A DNA stretch of 64,000 nt from Tetracentron sinense (lineage: Eukaryota > Streptophyta > Magnoliopsida > Trochodendrales > Trochodendraceae). The notes below the pieces were generated by a model, which made no database searches, was not told the DNA's origin, and worked only from the letters and a program-made list of their open reading frames with translations. A program made the translations under genes and the position numbers. Positions 35,486 through 46,833 of this stretch are shown in pieces (the first letter of the stretch is position 1; each line of letters opens with the position of its first letter). The DNA is taken from assembly GCA_015143295.1 (NCBI GenBank), contig CM026557.1:41921965-41985964 (forward strand), read 5' to 3'.

Positions 35486-35891
35486 TAGGGATTGCAACGG
35501 CCGGGGTAACCCGCCCTGACCCGACCCGACCCTATAAACGAGATAGGGGCAGATTTGAGAATGAAAGGTTAAACCCGACTCAAGTTCAGGCCAGGAATGG
35601 ATTTTAGATGTCATGTCCAGCCGTTTATAATGTGAAATTATTATTTTATCCTTAAATTAATCATAAAGTTATCTTACTATATTACTTATAATGTGAAATA
35701 TTGACTTTCCTGCCCCAACTAGTGCTTAAGAGGATGGGGATGGAGTTTAAGAATGGTCTTGATAAACGGGAATAGGTCACCTGCCCCACCTCAACCCGGG
35801 TTTGCAATGGGAGAGGAGTAGGAGTTTACCCATTAGGAGCGGGGTAGGGTTGGGGGTGCCCCAGCCCAAACCCGCCCCATTGCCATCCCTA
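35486..35891. mobile_element. hAT-like MITE (TAGGGATGGCAATGGGGCGGG type)
   Basis: The left end TAGGGATTGCAACGGCC and the right end GGCATCCCTA-type terminus (TGCCATCCCTA) are inverted. The flanks CTCCTATG (35478-35485) and CTCCGATG (35892-35899) are an 8-bp duplication with one mismatch. GC-rich arms, no coding capacity. Confidence 0.75.
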
Positions 35892-36145
35892 CTCCGATGG
35901 AACTAGAGTACCTCTCAAAACTTATAGTCGCATAAATGGACCAGGCTTGGGCTTGCCTTTTTTTTTTTCTTGTTTTTTCGAATGGGACCTGCTCAAACCC
36001 AGATTATTTAGAAGAGATTTTTGCTGCCAGAATTCATCCTCACTCTTGGCGAACTGATACTGAAAAAGTTAAGTTCGGTCAGGTCTTTTCCATATATAAT
36101 GAAAATGGAAAATGGACTACACAATGTCAATGGTACACGCCCTCC

Positions 36146-37233
36146 TTTTTTTTTTTTTTTTTTGATCAATAACTCATTTTATTCAAATGAAAGAGAAGGA
36201 AACAAAAACAAAACCAAACAAAGAAAAAGGCCACCAAGTTTACAAGCAAGTAAACTTGGCTCCTACCACTAAATAACCTGAAACATCCCCCTTCAGCTTC
36301 TACACATAATTCTGAATTTCCTCCCTGGTACAATATAACCCGACCCACTCCAACACTACCAAGCGTATGCGCTCACAAATCCTCGGCACGGGAGAATTTT
36401 GATCGTCAAACACTCTACGGTTTCTCTCTTTCTAGAGTATCCAAGAAATAGCCCCCGGAATGACTCCCCAAATCCTCTCTCGAACTCCTGCTCCATGATC
36501 CCAAAGCCAACTTTCAAGAATATTGCGAAAGGTTGAAGGGAAAACCTATTCCATTCTCATTCGGGATAGGAAGAAACTCCACACCTCCGACGCAACTGGG
36601 CAATGCACTAAAAGATGATCCACTGTCTCTTCCGCTTTAAGGCACATGAAACATCTATTCGCCATACTCCATCCTCGTTTCTTCAACTGATCCCCAGTGA
36701 GGATTTTGCCCAACGAAGCTGTCCACAGAAAGAAAGAGACCTTAGAGGATAAACCACAGTTCCACACCACTCTATGAGGGAATGCTCCTCCCAAACTAGG
36801 AGACATCGATCAAAACAAAAGGCTAACTGAGAAACGCCCATGACTGCACCTCGACCATTTCCTGCAATCCCTCAACTCTGGACATACGCCTGAGGAGGTA
36901 ATACGCTCCAACAACCAGGCGTAATCACTGATTTCCCAATCATTAAGATCTCGACGCATCTTTGGGCACCAAACTAGGCCCTCCAAACCTCCCTCATAAG
37001 AATCCGCCACAAGAGCATCCCTGTCGGTGGATAGAATAAATAAGTTTCCAAAATCATCCTTGAGTAGCGTGGATCCTGACCATCTGTCCTTCCAAAACCG
37101 CACCTCCGTTCCTCGTCCTGCCCGATAAGTAAAGAAATGCACTACCAATCCAGCCGTTGCCATGATCCCCTTCCAAATCCCCGTACCATGTGGACCCTTG
37201 ACTTCCCGGGAGATCCAGCAAGAAGTCTCCCCA
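36146..37233 (-). pseudogene. 5'-truncated LINE (L1-type), minus strand
   Basis: The poly-A tail appears as T18 at 36146-36163. Upstream on the minus strand, 37250-36810 encodes a late polyprotein segment including VRFWKDRWSG, LVWCPKMRRDLNDWE and SRCSHGRFSV. 36806-36546 encodes the zf-RVT domain ([20 protein letters not shown], then C-F-M-C and T-V-D-H-L-L-V-H-C). A frame break lies near 36808. The reverse-transcriptase core is missing. Confidence 0.8.
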
Positions 37234-38023
37234 TACTTTTTAACACACACTAACGGTTAAGATTCACTCACCCCTAAGGTTCATCCATCCAAACTTAGTT
37301 TTTAGAAAAAGAAATTATATATATATAAATATATTCATCATAATTTAGTTACACTTACCATTGGTTAAAAAGAGGTTTAAAGGGACACGGGGACACTGCA
37401 GTCAACTAGGTCCCCTTCACAGGACACTGATGAAATTCTCTCTTCCAAAATGGACAACGGATTAGTGTTGTCGAATTATTATCATTTTTTTGTGGACAAG
37501 TTTTCTATCAAAATATTTGAGAGAATACGTGTTTTCAAAGGTAAGACTAATTTGAATCAGAATATTCAAACTGCTTGGATATCATAAGAACAAATACAAT
37601 CAGATGTTAGGGTCAACACAACGTTTCACTATTTGAAACTGCATAAGTAGGATGCAAGAGAATGATTCAAATGAGCTCAACCGCACTGACAGAAATGAGC
37701 TCAATAGATCATTGAATCTTTCCTCTCAGATATCAAAATCATACCCAACCTTGTAGCAATCAAGCCTCTTGAATAGTGCCCCTTCATAAATATAAAGTTA
37801 TTATCAGGCCTTCCCCTCCTATGGAAAGTCAAAATTGGCCCAACATGGTCCACCTTTGAAGAATGCCACCACCTGGTATATTATCTCTGATTTAGGATTT
37901 CTCCAACTCACCATGAGTCCCTTTTAACTCCCTATAACTGTTGTTAAGATTCACTAACCCTTAGGGTTAAGGGGGGGAGAGGATTAACCATAACACTACT
38001 TAACCAGAGTTAAAAGGGTGTTT
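37234..38023. mobile_element. Two M1-family MITE fragments with unassigned sequence between
   Basis: Fragments at about 37234-37410 (AACGGTTAAGATTCACTCACC ... GTTTAAAGGGACACGGGG) and 37907-38023 (TTGTTAAGATTCACTAACCC ... TTAACCAGAGTTAAAAGGG) show the M1 arms. The 37411-37906 interval has no recognised feature. Confidence 0.5.
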
Positions 38024-38774
38024 GAATGACAGTAACCATCCAAGTTATTATCTTCAAGAGAAATTTAGCAATCTGGTTGCCAAGAGAAGGGTCTCTACAC
38101 AAGAGGGTACAAATAATCACGTGCGTATGAGATCTAGGCGCTACAATGCTTGTGACCAAAGTGCCATTTGTAGAAAACTCTTAACTGTCCACCCAACTGT
38201 AAGACTGAGTTTATATTCTTAAACGACGTTGAAAAGTTATTAATCAAGAAAAAACAACCAGATTAAGGGGATTAAATGTCATGACAATCATGGTTCAATT
38301 CCATTCAATATAACAAGAAATTCATCGGCATTTTTGCTCACCATTCTCTGCTTGAACCTTCTGGTGTACTCTTGTGTATTCTGTTTATGGAAACATTTCA
38401 GCGAGCAATCCATCAGACATGCTGCTTCCAAGTGAGTTTGCATAAATTAAAAGCCCACAAGTACTACATAAAACAAAAACCAACTTACGGTTACGGTTGG
38501 CCGATCAGAACATTTTTCATTTCCAGGCAAGCTAGTTAGTACTCCCTCGGATGCTTCGTCATCTCATCCTGCAAATCAGTAATTACATGCAGTTTGCGTT
38601 TTGACAGAGCATTGGATAAGCATATACAAGAATGCTCAAGGTGTAAATTGATTCATTAATTTTCAGTCATTTAAATATACTAATACTATATGCCGATTGG
38701 TTCCACGTGACATCTCTCAACATCCTCCATTCTCTTTTTATGTTAACGCCACGTGTATGTTGATATGACACATT
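38024..38774. other. Intergenic, exon-like sequence of unknown value
   Basis: On the minus strand 38440-38357 is an open stretch (reading EAACLMDCSLKCFHKQNTQE and on to KQRM) ending at a donor-like ATGGTGAGC, but I could not connect it to any family or other exon. The rest shows nothing recognisable. Confidence 0.2.
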
Positions 38775-39140
38775 CTCTTAATTGAGCATCTACTTAATAA
38801 CAATCCTTAATTAAAACCATAATTTTTTCTAAATTAAATAATAAGACTTCTAATTAATTAAATATTAAACGTGTTAAATGAAACTTCTTCCACCACAACT
38901 CTCTAAAAGTTGAACCCCCCATCTTCTTTGTTAATTGATCATCCACTTAATAAGAACCCTTAATTAAAATCATCATTTTTTTCTAAATTAAATCATAAGA
39001 CCTCCATTTAATTAAATATTAAATGCGTCAAATGATACTTCTTTTATCACAACACTGTAAATGTTAGACCCCCCATCTCCCTTCTTAGTTGATCATCCAC
39101 TTTATAAGAACTCTTAATAAAAATCATTATTTTTCCTAAA
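38775..39140. repeat. Tandem repeat, about 155-bp unit x 2.3
   Basis: GATCATCCACTTAATAAGAA-type segments recur at about 38782, 38937 and 39091, each followed by CTTAATTAAAA and TCTAAATTAAAT. AT-rich, non-coding. Spacing is 154-155 bp. Confidence 0.75.
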
Positions 39141-39149
39141 TGCATAAAG

Positions 39150-39310
39150 TGTGCGTCCCATTTTAGCCTCAAACTTTGAGGCATAAGCATCTTAGGAGAT
39201 TTAAGCCTCAAGTTTGAGCCTCGAGGCATTTTCCTTCTGACTCTCCTCAAGTCATTTTCCTTCAGACTTGTCTCGAGGAATAAGCCTCACACACTTTTTA
39301 AAACAATGGT
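39150..39310. mobile_element. Fragment of the AGTGTTTTAAAA hAT-like family
   Basis: GCCTCAAACTTTGAGGCATAAG, AAGCCTCA and the end CACACTTTTTAAAACAATGG match the terminal part of the element at 4344-5211 and its relatives. Only one end is present. Confidence 0.5.
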
Positions 39311-40298
39311 TGTCAATAAACCAACTTATATACTTTAAAATTGATTTGTAGATAATATAGACAGAGATAATGATTTTCTATCTATTAAAGAGTTTTTTAT
39401 TATTATTACTATCATGTTGCAAAACTCAGAACAGACAAACTTGGAAAAAGGCTTAAGGCAATTCCATTCGACCACAACCCAAAAAACTGCCAAAACCCAT
39501 AGATCGAGCTGACTGGTTATCAAACTGGTTGAATCCATGTCATCTTCATGAGTAATGAAAAAAGGCAAGCAGGACAAATTTTCAGTTTATTTTCCAGCGA
39601 AACGGCTAGTAATGTAAAACCTCCCCTCATTCATGTAGTTGGGGACTTTAGAGCCTGACTTGACCATAAAAGGGCAAAAGAGAAAGAGGGACACCAGGTT
39701 TTCAACTGAGAAGAGTGAAATCTATGAAATTGGTGAGCAAATCTGACAAGCTTTTTAGCTGAAGAAGCACCTTTGGAAAGTTCAAAAAATTGGCACCACT
39801 TACACTCCATAAAGTCCCTTCAACCTAAAAAAATTATCCTAAAAAATCTACTTACCATACTTAATGCAATTACAACACTATTGACTTGCTTAGAATGCAA
39901 CTAATGCAGTAGCTCATATAGACTATCTTACATCTTAAGCAACCTACTCCTATGTGCCATGTGGATTGTTTATTCTACTTAATTACAATTTACTCGAACA
40001 GCTATATGCTACATAAACTTCCAATGACCATAGCATGGATCAAAACAGGATCCTTGAACATCCAAACCCCAGCTATAATTTAACAATGCAATGTTTGGAT
40101 GGTTGCAACCAAGATGAGGATCCCAAATACTTTCACTGAAAAATAAGATTGATGCAAATAGATAGCTTCATCTAGCAGAGAGAGATCCACTTGTCAGACA
40201 GACAAGGGAGTGAGCTACAAGCAGGGGAAAAAACCCATAATTTTGTTCCTCGATTCATAAAGTCCTGCTTCCATTAACAACTTACATGTGTGTCTCTT

Positions 40299-40300
<2 letters not shown>
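39311..40300. other. Intergenic, no gene recognised
   Basis: No domain-bearing frame or repeat border seen. Confidence 0.4.

Positions 40301-40360
<60 letters not shown>
40301..40360. repeat. (CA)n microsatellite with CATACA interruptions
   Basis: An uninterrupted CA run covers 40301-40333 and continues as CACATA units to 40360. The 75-residue minus-strand frame through it is an artefact. Confidence 0.9.
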
Positions 40361-40674
40361 GTGGAAAGAGCAAGAAGAAAAGGATTAAACTTCTCGATGT
40401 TGCCGAGGCCCTGAAGAGGAGATATCTACAACTGTCCAGCAATTAGTTCGGTTTCGGAACTCATAGAATCACTAACGACTTTGACCTGAGTAAGATGTGG
40501 TAGAGGGCAGAGAAAGAGCCAAAGATCAAACTCCTTCTGTTTTTCCTTTCGCTAAGCGGTTCTTTCGAGCTAGGCTAGTTCGGTAGGCACTAGGAATAAT
40601 CAAAGAGTTTTCGTACGTTCGGAGCAAGTCAAGCTCTTGGTCTGCTTAAAGGAATCTTCCCTCTTTTGGTTTTG

Positions 40675-40812
40675 AATATGATCTTTACATGGAAATGATA
40701 GAATTTGGAGTGATTAATGAACAAAATATTGTAGAATCAAAAGTAGCTCTAGTCTACGGTCAGATGAATGAACCATCGGGAGCTCGTATGAGAGTTGGGT
40801 TGACTGCCCCAT
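40675..40812 (+). pseudogene. atpB: Plastid atpB fragment
   Basis: The translation includes [20 protein letters not shown] and [11 protein letters not shown], the ATP synthase beta-subunit segment between the nucleotide-binding P loop region and the catalytic region. It is about 45 codons, without start or stop. Changes such as S for P in MNEPSGA indicate drift. A transferred, non-functional copy. Confidence 0.9.
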
Positions 40813-40815
40813 CTT

Positions 40816-40992
40816 TAGAGATAAAGAAGGGCGTGAGCCTTTTGTACATCGTATGCATGCCTATTTTATTTTTTTAACATTTCCAGTAGTTTTGGTAGAC
40901 GGGGACGGAATTGTGAGAACTGATCTTCCTTTTAGAAGGGCAGAATCGAAGTATAGTGTCGAACAAGTAGGTGTAACTGTTGAGTTCTATTT
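40816..40992 (+). pseudogene. psbB: Plastid psbB (CP47) fragment, frameshifted
   Basis: The segment [12 protein letters not shown] is followed after a small frame disturbance near 40857-40885 by [20 protein letters not shown] and [16 protein letters not shown], part of the large lumenal loop of CP47. It joins the atpB piece with almost no spacer, although these genes are far apart in plastid genomes. Confidence 0.9.
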
Positions 40993-41196
40993 GTATCAAT
41001 GTATTAGTTCGATCCAAAACTTGAGATAAGGGGTGTAGGCCAAAAAATAATTCATAAGTGGTTGTTAATGGAGTTGAAGTTACCAAATTCTGAGGAGTCG
41101 GTGTCAATTTATGCCTAATTGCTCCAGATATAGTGCCTTGAATTGCATTTTCTAAACAAATTAGAGTCAATCTGAATTGATCTTGAATGAATACAT
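40990..41196 (-). pseudogene. rpoB: Plastid rpoB fragment, inverted relative to neighbours
   Basis: The minus strand reads [39 protein letters not shown] and [15 protein letters not shown], a central segment of plastid RNA polymerase beta. It abuts the psbB fragment and has the opposite orientation. About 65 codons, no start or stop. Confidence 0.9.
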
Positions 41197-42248
41197 TTAT
41201 TTTTTAAGTTATTAATATCGTCACTGCTAAGCTTATGACTATGATCCTAGCAATCGATCACTGATCCAATTTGAGTACCTCTACGGGATAGACCTAGGAT
41301 CGTCAACAAGGGCGTCCAGTGCGTTGTAGATACTTATCCAAGACTTGTATCATTTGATGATGCCATGTGATTTCCTAAAGTACCTCGAATACTAGGAAGC
41401 TACAAGCTCATTGAGCAAGAAGGTTGATTTTCCTTTGCCCATGTTATCTTTAATCCAGCTATGGTAGGGAGGAGAGAAAGCTACGTTAGCGACACTCTCT
41501 CACTCCCTTCTAGCTCTTTCTTACATTTGCTTATCTCTAACAAGAACAAGTTTGCTTTCAAGTGTAGTGCAACAATGTGCTTACCATCATCAAATGGTTC
41601 TCAAAAATGCCAAACAAAGCTTCGTTCTTCTCCTTATTCATTCTATAGGGCGAGTGCTTTAGCCCTCTCCCGCTACTGAATTCTCCCCCGACAATTCTTA
41701 ATTCTCACCTATGATGCAAGGAATGGACTTAAATCACGATATCTTTTTCTTCCTATCTTTTTCTTCCTCATTCTGATTTTGGTTTTCGTATCACAGATGT
41801 TGGTTTGCGCTTTATGGTATTTCCACTATCAAACTAATCCAATCCCGCAAAGGATTTGTCTTATATGTATCACAGTTTCTATCCTACGTAAAAGCAAACT
41901 AGATTATTAGAAAGATCAAATTTCGTCAATAACCCCCAAGGTTTTAAACTTTAATTTAAGTTATAAACTCTCCCCCTCTCCCGGGTGGCGCTTGAAGGTG
42001 ATTTTTGGAAATTTATGGAAACACTGTAAATATTTTGGAAACCATAATTTATGGAAGCAAATATAGGTGCTCATCATTCATTGCCTCATTGGTGGAAGGT
42101 GAACCTTATGATAAAGAAGAACCCGGATACAGATGTCAATCTACGAAAGTGAATCTAAGTATTTCTTTTCTTTCTTTCAGAAATCAATGGATGGAACTTC
42201 GAAGTACTTCTATTGTTTACCTTATCTCCCCCTGATCTCTTCCCCCAA

Positions 42249-42470
42249 ATCAAGCTCAACTAATAGATGCTCTAATAGATGGTGAGCTAACTAATCCAGC
42301 AGATAATACTTGCTTACATGTCTGCGAAGACAGGTATATTATGTCAGAGTGGTTCTCTCCCTATAGCCCTCCTTTAGATCTTTGATTCTCTAATAAATAG
42401 GAAGCTAACTAATCCGGCAGATTATATTTGCTTGCATGTTTGAGCAGACGGGTATATTATGTCAAATAGA
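42249..42470. repeat. Direct repeat of about 97 bp, two copies
   Basis: GAGCTAACTAATCCAGCAGA...GGTATATTATGTCA (42249-42345) recurs as GAAGCTAACTAATCCGGCAG...GGTATATTATGTCA (42371-42470). Non-coding, at the edge of the organelle-like insertion. Confidence 0.7.
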
Positions 42471-42500
42471 AGAAATATTGAACATACCACTCCCTTTAAC

Positions 42501-42767
42501 ATTACAGAAGCAAAATCTCTAAACGAAAGGGACAATAGAACTAACATCTATTATTTATTCTATAAACTGCAATCAACCCTCCAAAGCCCATAGAAAAAGT
42601 CATTTTGGCAAAAAATCCAAAAGACTGATCCTAAATAATTATAATCCCATCCAACACTTCTGCTCCATATTTTGAAACATTACATCTAAGCATTATCACT
42701 ATTTTAGTTGTTAAGAATTAGCAAACCTATAACATGCAATAATAAGCATCCTAATTTGATAATTTTA
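42501..42767. other. RPB11 downstream region
   Basis: AT-rich, probably the RPB11 3' UTR and flank. Nothing else recognised. Confidence 0.4.
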
Positions 42768-44386
42768 TCAAACCTCGAATGCCCTCTTCAAATGATTAAG
42801 CTCTTTATCTAGATCATTGATAGCCTGATTGTACGCTTGCATTGGCGAAGACTGGCTAGTCGTGTGAATCTGCAAAACCCAGTCCAATTGTTCAAAACCA
42901 TATCCACCAGAACCCTACAATTACAGATTACATGCTACATTCTTTTATCGGTAAATGATACATTCTTCATGTGTTTAAACAACTTCCCATAACCATGAAT
43001 TAAAATAATAATAACAAATTCAAAGCCAAGAGAAGACAAAAGAAGTGTAGGAAATAAACAAGGTTATGATTGATCCATCATCATTAGAGCCTTACCCCAA
43101 CTATTTGGGGTCTGCTATATGAATATGTTCCTCAAATCCATTCTATCTAGGTCCATAAATCCATACCTTCTGTTAAAGCATGCCTACAAATCTGTCATAA
43201 CTACCTACCTCCATGTCCTTTTTGACCTTCCTCTTGTCCTCTTAGCATTGTAGTCAAAATGTCGCCTAGACCACCACCACGCCTAACCAAGACCCCTACC
43301 ACCTAATCATGATCTAAGCAGGCAATCGCTAATTTTTCTTAGAAAATGTAAATTTTGGTTGCCTAGACAATGCCTTTTCTAGGGAACCACCCCCTTCATC
43401 ACCTAAGCATCACCTGGACACTTTGACTATACTGCCTTTTAGAGACTTCATCAATACAAGAAACCTTCTCATTGGTGCTACCATCAGCCTTTGTTGCACA
43501 TAAATGGTTCATCTCAATCAATTCTCCTTTTTATCACCTACTGAGGTTACTCCTGGTTTCTCTGAATGTGCCCATTTATAAGTTTGTCTTTCCCTCGCCA
43601 TCCATCTCAACACCCCCATCTCGGCAAGCTCAATCAACAATAAACCATAGTTGGTATACTTTAGTTCCCAACTGATAGACAACACCACAAAACACATCTC
43701 CGCTTCAGCCACCCTACCATGTAAGATTCTCGTATAAACCCTAAACCCCAATTGCATGAGCATAATGCATTTAACTTCTCATATATTTATACACAAAAAT
43801 TGACTCGATAACCAATAAGAAATCATAAACCCTAAATGCATGAGCATAATGTATTAACAATACACATTTATACTGAAATCAACACAATTCCAAACAACAA
43901 ATCGGCAACCCTAAATCATTTCCATTATGATGTTATTCTAAATAAATAAAATCAAAAGGTCAGAGAGAAAGGGAAACACTAACCCTAACAATAATTTTGT
44001 ACTGCAGAGGGTGTGGAAGCTTGTAACCTGCAAAGAGAACACTTTCATCCCTGTGCAATTGCCTGAATATAAATCCAAAAAACAAAAATGAAAAAAAAAA
44101 AAATCTAAAATTAACTGAAAAGTATAGAGAAATTATGGATTAAATGGTACATGCGAAGGACGTTGCCAACGGTGTGATCTTCTCTCTCAATGGTGAAGGA
44201 AGCTGCGTTGATAATCTTCGTGTCTCTTTCGTAAGATACCCTGTCATTCACAGTAGAAGAACCGCCATTACAATTTACAGAGAGATATGAAGAGAAGAAG
44301 AAGAAGAAGAAGAAGGATATGAAGGGTATTAACTTTTTGGTTCCCTCGGGAACAACAAAACGCTCGTAACGATCAGGAGCGTTCAT
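42768..44386 (-). CDS. NRPB11: DNA-directed RNA polymerase II subunit RPB11, four exons
   Basis: Exons 44334-44386, 44151-44240, 43984-44062 and 42768-42869 (TGA at 42770-42768) join into a 107-residue protein. All introns have GT-AG borders (for example donor AAAAAGTTAAT and acceptor GACAGGGTATC for intron 1). The start [18 protein letters not shown] matches plant RPB11; an in-frame ATG 14 codons upstream is less likely. The protein carries the RPB11/RpoA dimerisation fold with [19 protein letters not shown] near residues 25-43, [16 protein letters not shown], and the C-terminal helix [20 protein letters not shown]. It pairs with RPB3 in Pol II assembly in the nucleus. The last intron (1.1 kb) holds an RTE-like tail and a MITE. 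No defect seen. Confidence 0.95.
43080..43245. repeat. RTE-type LINE 3' tail fragment in RPB11 intron 3
   Basis: CCTTACCCCAACTATTTGGGGTC, then TATATGAATATGTTCCTC and CAAATCTGTCATAACTACCTACCTCC, is the familiar plant repeat at the 3' end of RTE-clade LINEs and their derivatives. No coding part remains. Assignment from memory. Confidence 0.5.
43251..43436. mobile_element. GCCTAGGCG-type MITE, copy 2 (RPB11 intron 3)
   Basis: The ends GCATTGTAGTCAAAATGTCGC and GACACTTTGACTATACTGC are inverted repeats. Shared internal blocks (AAATTTTGGTTGCCTAG-like, ATGATCTAAGC) link it to 8400-8690 and 55265-55492. Inside a spliced intron. Confidence 0.7.
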
Positions 44387-44465
44387 GGCTCTACTGCTCT
44401 TCTTGATCCTTTTCCCTCCAGTCCCCACAATTCTCGGAGTCTAATTTCCAAAGCCCTTTTATGGG

Positions 44466-44690
44466 ATCGGATTTGGTCTGGCTCCACCCACAAAAGAAGA
44501 CCCTGCTTTTTTAACCCTGATTAATTTTTTAATTGCTGTGGTTAAATTTTTTTTATTATTTTTTTCTAAAAACCAAAAATACATAGTTGAACCCTAAGGA
44601 CTAGTGAATGTTAACCACGGTTTAGAGGTGTCAAAAGGGTCACGTGTGGACCTGTGGGACGGAGCCAGACGAAATGGTCTGGCCAAGGCT
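44466..44690. mobile_element. M1-related palindromic MITE just upstream of RPB11
   Basis: GGATTTGGTCTGGCTCC and GGAGCCAGACGAAATGGTC are inverted ends. The interior has CTGTGGTTAAATT with the partner GTTAACCACGGTTTAGAGG. It begins about 80 bp upstream of the RPB11 ATG and may lie in or next to its promoter. Confidence 0.6.
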
Positions 44691-45381
44691 AGACGAAATC
44701 CCATCCTCCCTTTTATATACTGCCCAAATACTCCTTAAATAAGTTACTACACTAATATACCTAATAACCCAAACCTCCCACCCTACTAGGCCCAAATACT
44801 CCTTAAGATAAGTTGCTACACGAATGTACCTAATAACACAAACTCCCCACCCAGCTACTCGCTTCTAATCTCAAACCTCATCTCGCTTTCATCTTCTGAG
44901 AGCGATTTCAAGTTTTGTAGAGCACGGTTTATGATTTATAAGGAGTATGAATTATAATTTCTGGAGATCACCTGTTTAGAGAGCTTGGTTTTTGTGTAAC
45001 GTTTCATTTTTATCTCTATTTGTCATGTTTTTTTTTATAAAGGTGGATATTTTGAGAAGACTCAGACTAGTCTCACGTGCTAGTTCCACGTGCTACATAT
45101 GGAATACCTCCACCGCATACAACCGATATTGAGGAGAGCCTAGGGATCGACCTCCGGGTTTATGGTTCGTCCCTCATATTTCATGTTACGTGAAGTGTTT
45201 TTTGTTTTTTTTCTTGTTAAAGTTCAAAATCTTTGTAAGGTTTGTTAATTATTGGTTATCTTGTAATTGAATTTGGAATGAGATATCTAATTGTCAATAG
45301 TCATCTTGTTTACTATAACTACAAATTTGAACAATGAATAATTCAGCACGAAACTAATAATAATAATTATTATTATTATTA
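44691..45381. other. Intergenic, no gene recognised
   Basis: Contains an AATAATAATTATTATT palindromic microsatellite at 45355-45381 and imperfect repeats of a ATACTCCTTAA...ACCCAAAC-type segment near 44727-44850. No exon recognised. Confidence 0.4.
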
Positions 45382-45579
45382 ATTTGGCAAGAAAGTGTGG
45401 GATAGTTAAAAGAAATGTGAGTTTCCTTGCACTTTTCTTAGTGTACAAGAAACACATTTCATTTTCTTGCACTTTCGCAATAGTGACAACCCTTATCCCA
45501 AAAACTTCCTCAATGTTGTTTTGCAAGAAAAATTATTCTTGTATTTTCTTCCACTCTTTCTAGCGAAACAAACGCCCTC
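45382..45579. mobile_element. MITE, copy 2 of the family at 1472-1693
   Basis: It shares GGCAAGAAAGT, TTGCACTTTTCTT, TGTACAAGAAA and CAATAGTGACAA with the first copy in the same order. Non-coding. Confidence 0.5.
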
Positions 45580-46674
45580 CAAGACTCGGAATGTGTTGGA
45601 AATATAAATTTAAGCTTATTCCCGCTTTTGCTGCATCCAGAAGACAATGGAGCAAAATAGAGTTAATCACTACTTGTGTTGCTAATGACTGTTGCAACAA
45701 TGCATCATAAAAAGTCACAAGTCAAATTCTCGCAATTAATTATCTAATAAGCACTGACAAGAATAAGCAATTACACAATAAGAGATGCTTGCTCTGAGGG
45801 TAGGGTATGACCTCTCTTATGAGAGACCTCTTCGGATCCATTCCCACCGTGTAAGAGCTCCCCAAAAAGAAAAAATGTGCTTCCAACAATCCTAAAGGTA
45901 CATAATCAAATAATATATTATGCTGCACAAAATCACCCAAGCAAGATTCTGGAATCGAACCGAGTACAGGTGACCTGAAACCCTAATCATCAAATTTTAC
46001 GATTCCTACTTAATTCTTGGTAGATAAATTCTTAAAATCTATCTTAAAAAATCGATACTCATGGTTTAGTAGACTAATATATCAAATCAGCTTTGAAGGG
46101 TAATTCTATGATTGACGCTCATACCATCCAAATGGCCAAGCTCCATCTTTATCCACCTCTGCATAGTTGGTGAAAGTTGAAAAAACAAATCCTCTTAAGG
46201 TCTGTACCCTAATTAAAACCAACTGGGAGTTGTTCAACACTCATGTAAAAAGTGCTTGAGACAAGTGCTGATGGATCCCCTGTTGTAAACATGAAGCAGT
46301 TCTACCCAAATATCTGAAGAGCTAGAGGAAAAAACAAAACCTAATTGAATAGAGAAGGCATGGAATTCCCCACCCTTGATCAGGTTTAAGCAGCTCTCAT
46401 GGGCATTGAAATTTTGAGAACAATTGAAAATCAAATTGCAACTTGCTAACAGACAAACATTGAATTCACGATACTTAAATGTCAATGCAACACTCGGCAA
46501 AATAACATGTTCGTCGACTTATAGTTACAATGGCCTAAAACCCAACTCAACTTTGGCTATAACCAAGAGATTCTTATGTCTGAAGATGCACACCCAGTTC
46601 AAGATAAAAAGAAACTACTATTCATTCTAAATCTCTCATAAAGTTTCTCAATACCTATCCGGATCTCTCCCTCA
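45580..46674. other. Intergenic, includes possible RPS2-fragment downstream flank
   Basis: No gene or repeat border recognised; several small frames without domain support. Confidence 0.4.
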
Positions 46675-46833
46675 CTAAGCTTCCACCTTTTCAGCATCCT
46701 CTAAAATGATGGCCTTTGTAGGCTTTGCCAACAGGTCTGTGTACTCCTGGAATGGGGATTTTGTAAAGCGAGTCTCTCTCCAGAAATCAGGTGTCAGAAA
46801 TCCATACGTCTTTAGGAGACAATCAAAGGTTGC
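46675..46833 (-). CDS. RPS2: Terminal exon of cytosolic ribosomal protein S2 (uS5)
   Basis: The minus strand has an acceptor TATATGCAG followed by 52 codons ending TAG at 46677-46675. The peptide starts [15 protein letters not shown] and continues with [19 protein letters not shown], the well-known C-terminus of eukaryotic 40S RPS2. It is intact and in frame. The earlier exons, which should contain the S5 RNA-binding core, are not visible anywhere upstream in this window (46834-64000). So either the preceding intron is more than 17 kb or this is an orphan exon or pseudogene piece. Open coding sequence argues for recent or current function; absence of the rest argues against. Confidence 0.8.
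   Translation of the reverse strand, partial: ATFDCLLKTYGFLTPDFWRETRFTKSPFQEYTDLLAKPTKAIILEDAEKVEA

Larger units (their letters stand above)
40440..42500. other. Organelle-derived insertion (plastid mosaic, possibly via mitochondrial DNA)
   Basis: The core 40675-41196 is unmistakably plastid (atpB, psbB and rpoB pieces listed separately). The flanking 41197-41700 contains GTGCGTTGTAGATACTTATC and CAAGACTTGTATCATTTGATG, which I associate with plastid DNA but could not place. 40440-40674 and 41700-42500 have the even composition of organelle intergenic DNA, but this is impression only. The outer borders are uncertain. Confidence 0.5.

Noticed and set aside
38357..38440. CxxxC-containing exon resembling small mitochondrial CHCH or TIM proteins
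   Set aside because: The cysteine spacing does not match either family and no second exon was found.
40215..40442. Cysteine-valine-rich small protein
   Set aside because: It is only the translation of the (CA)n microsatellite.
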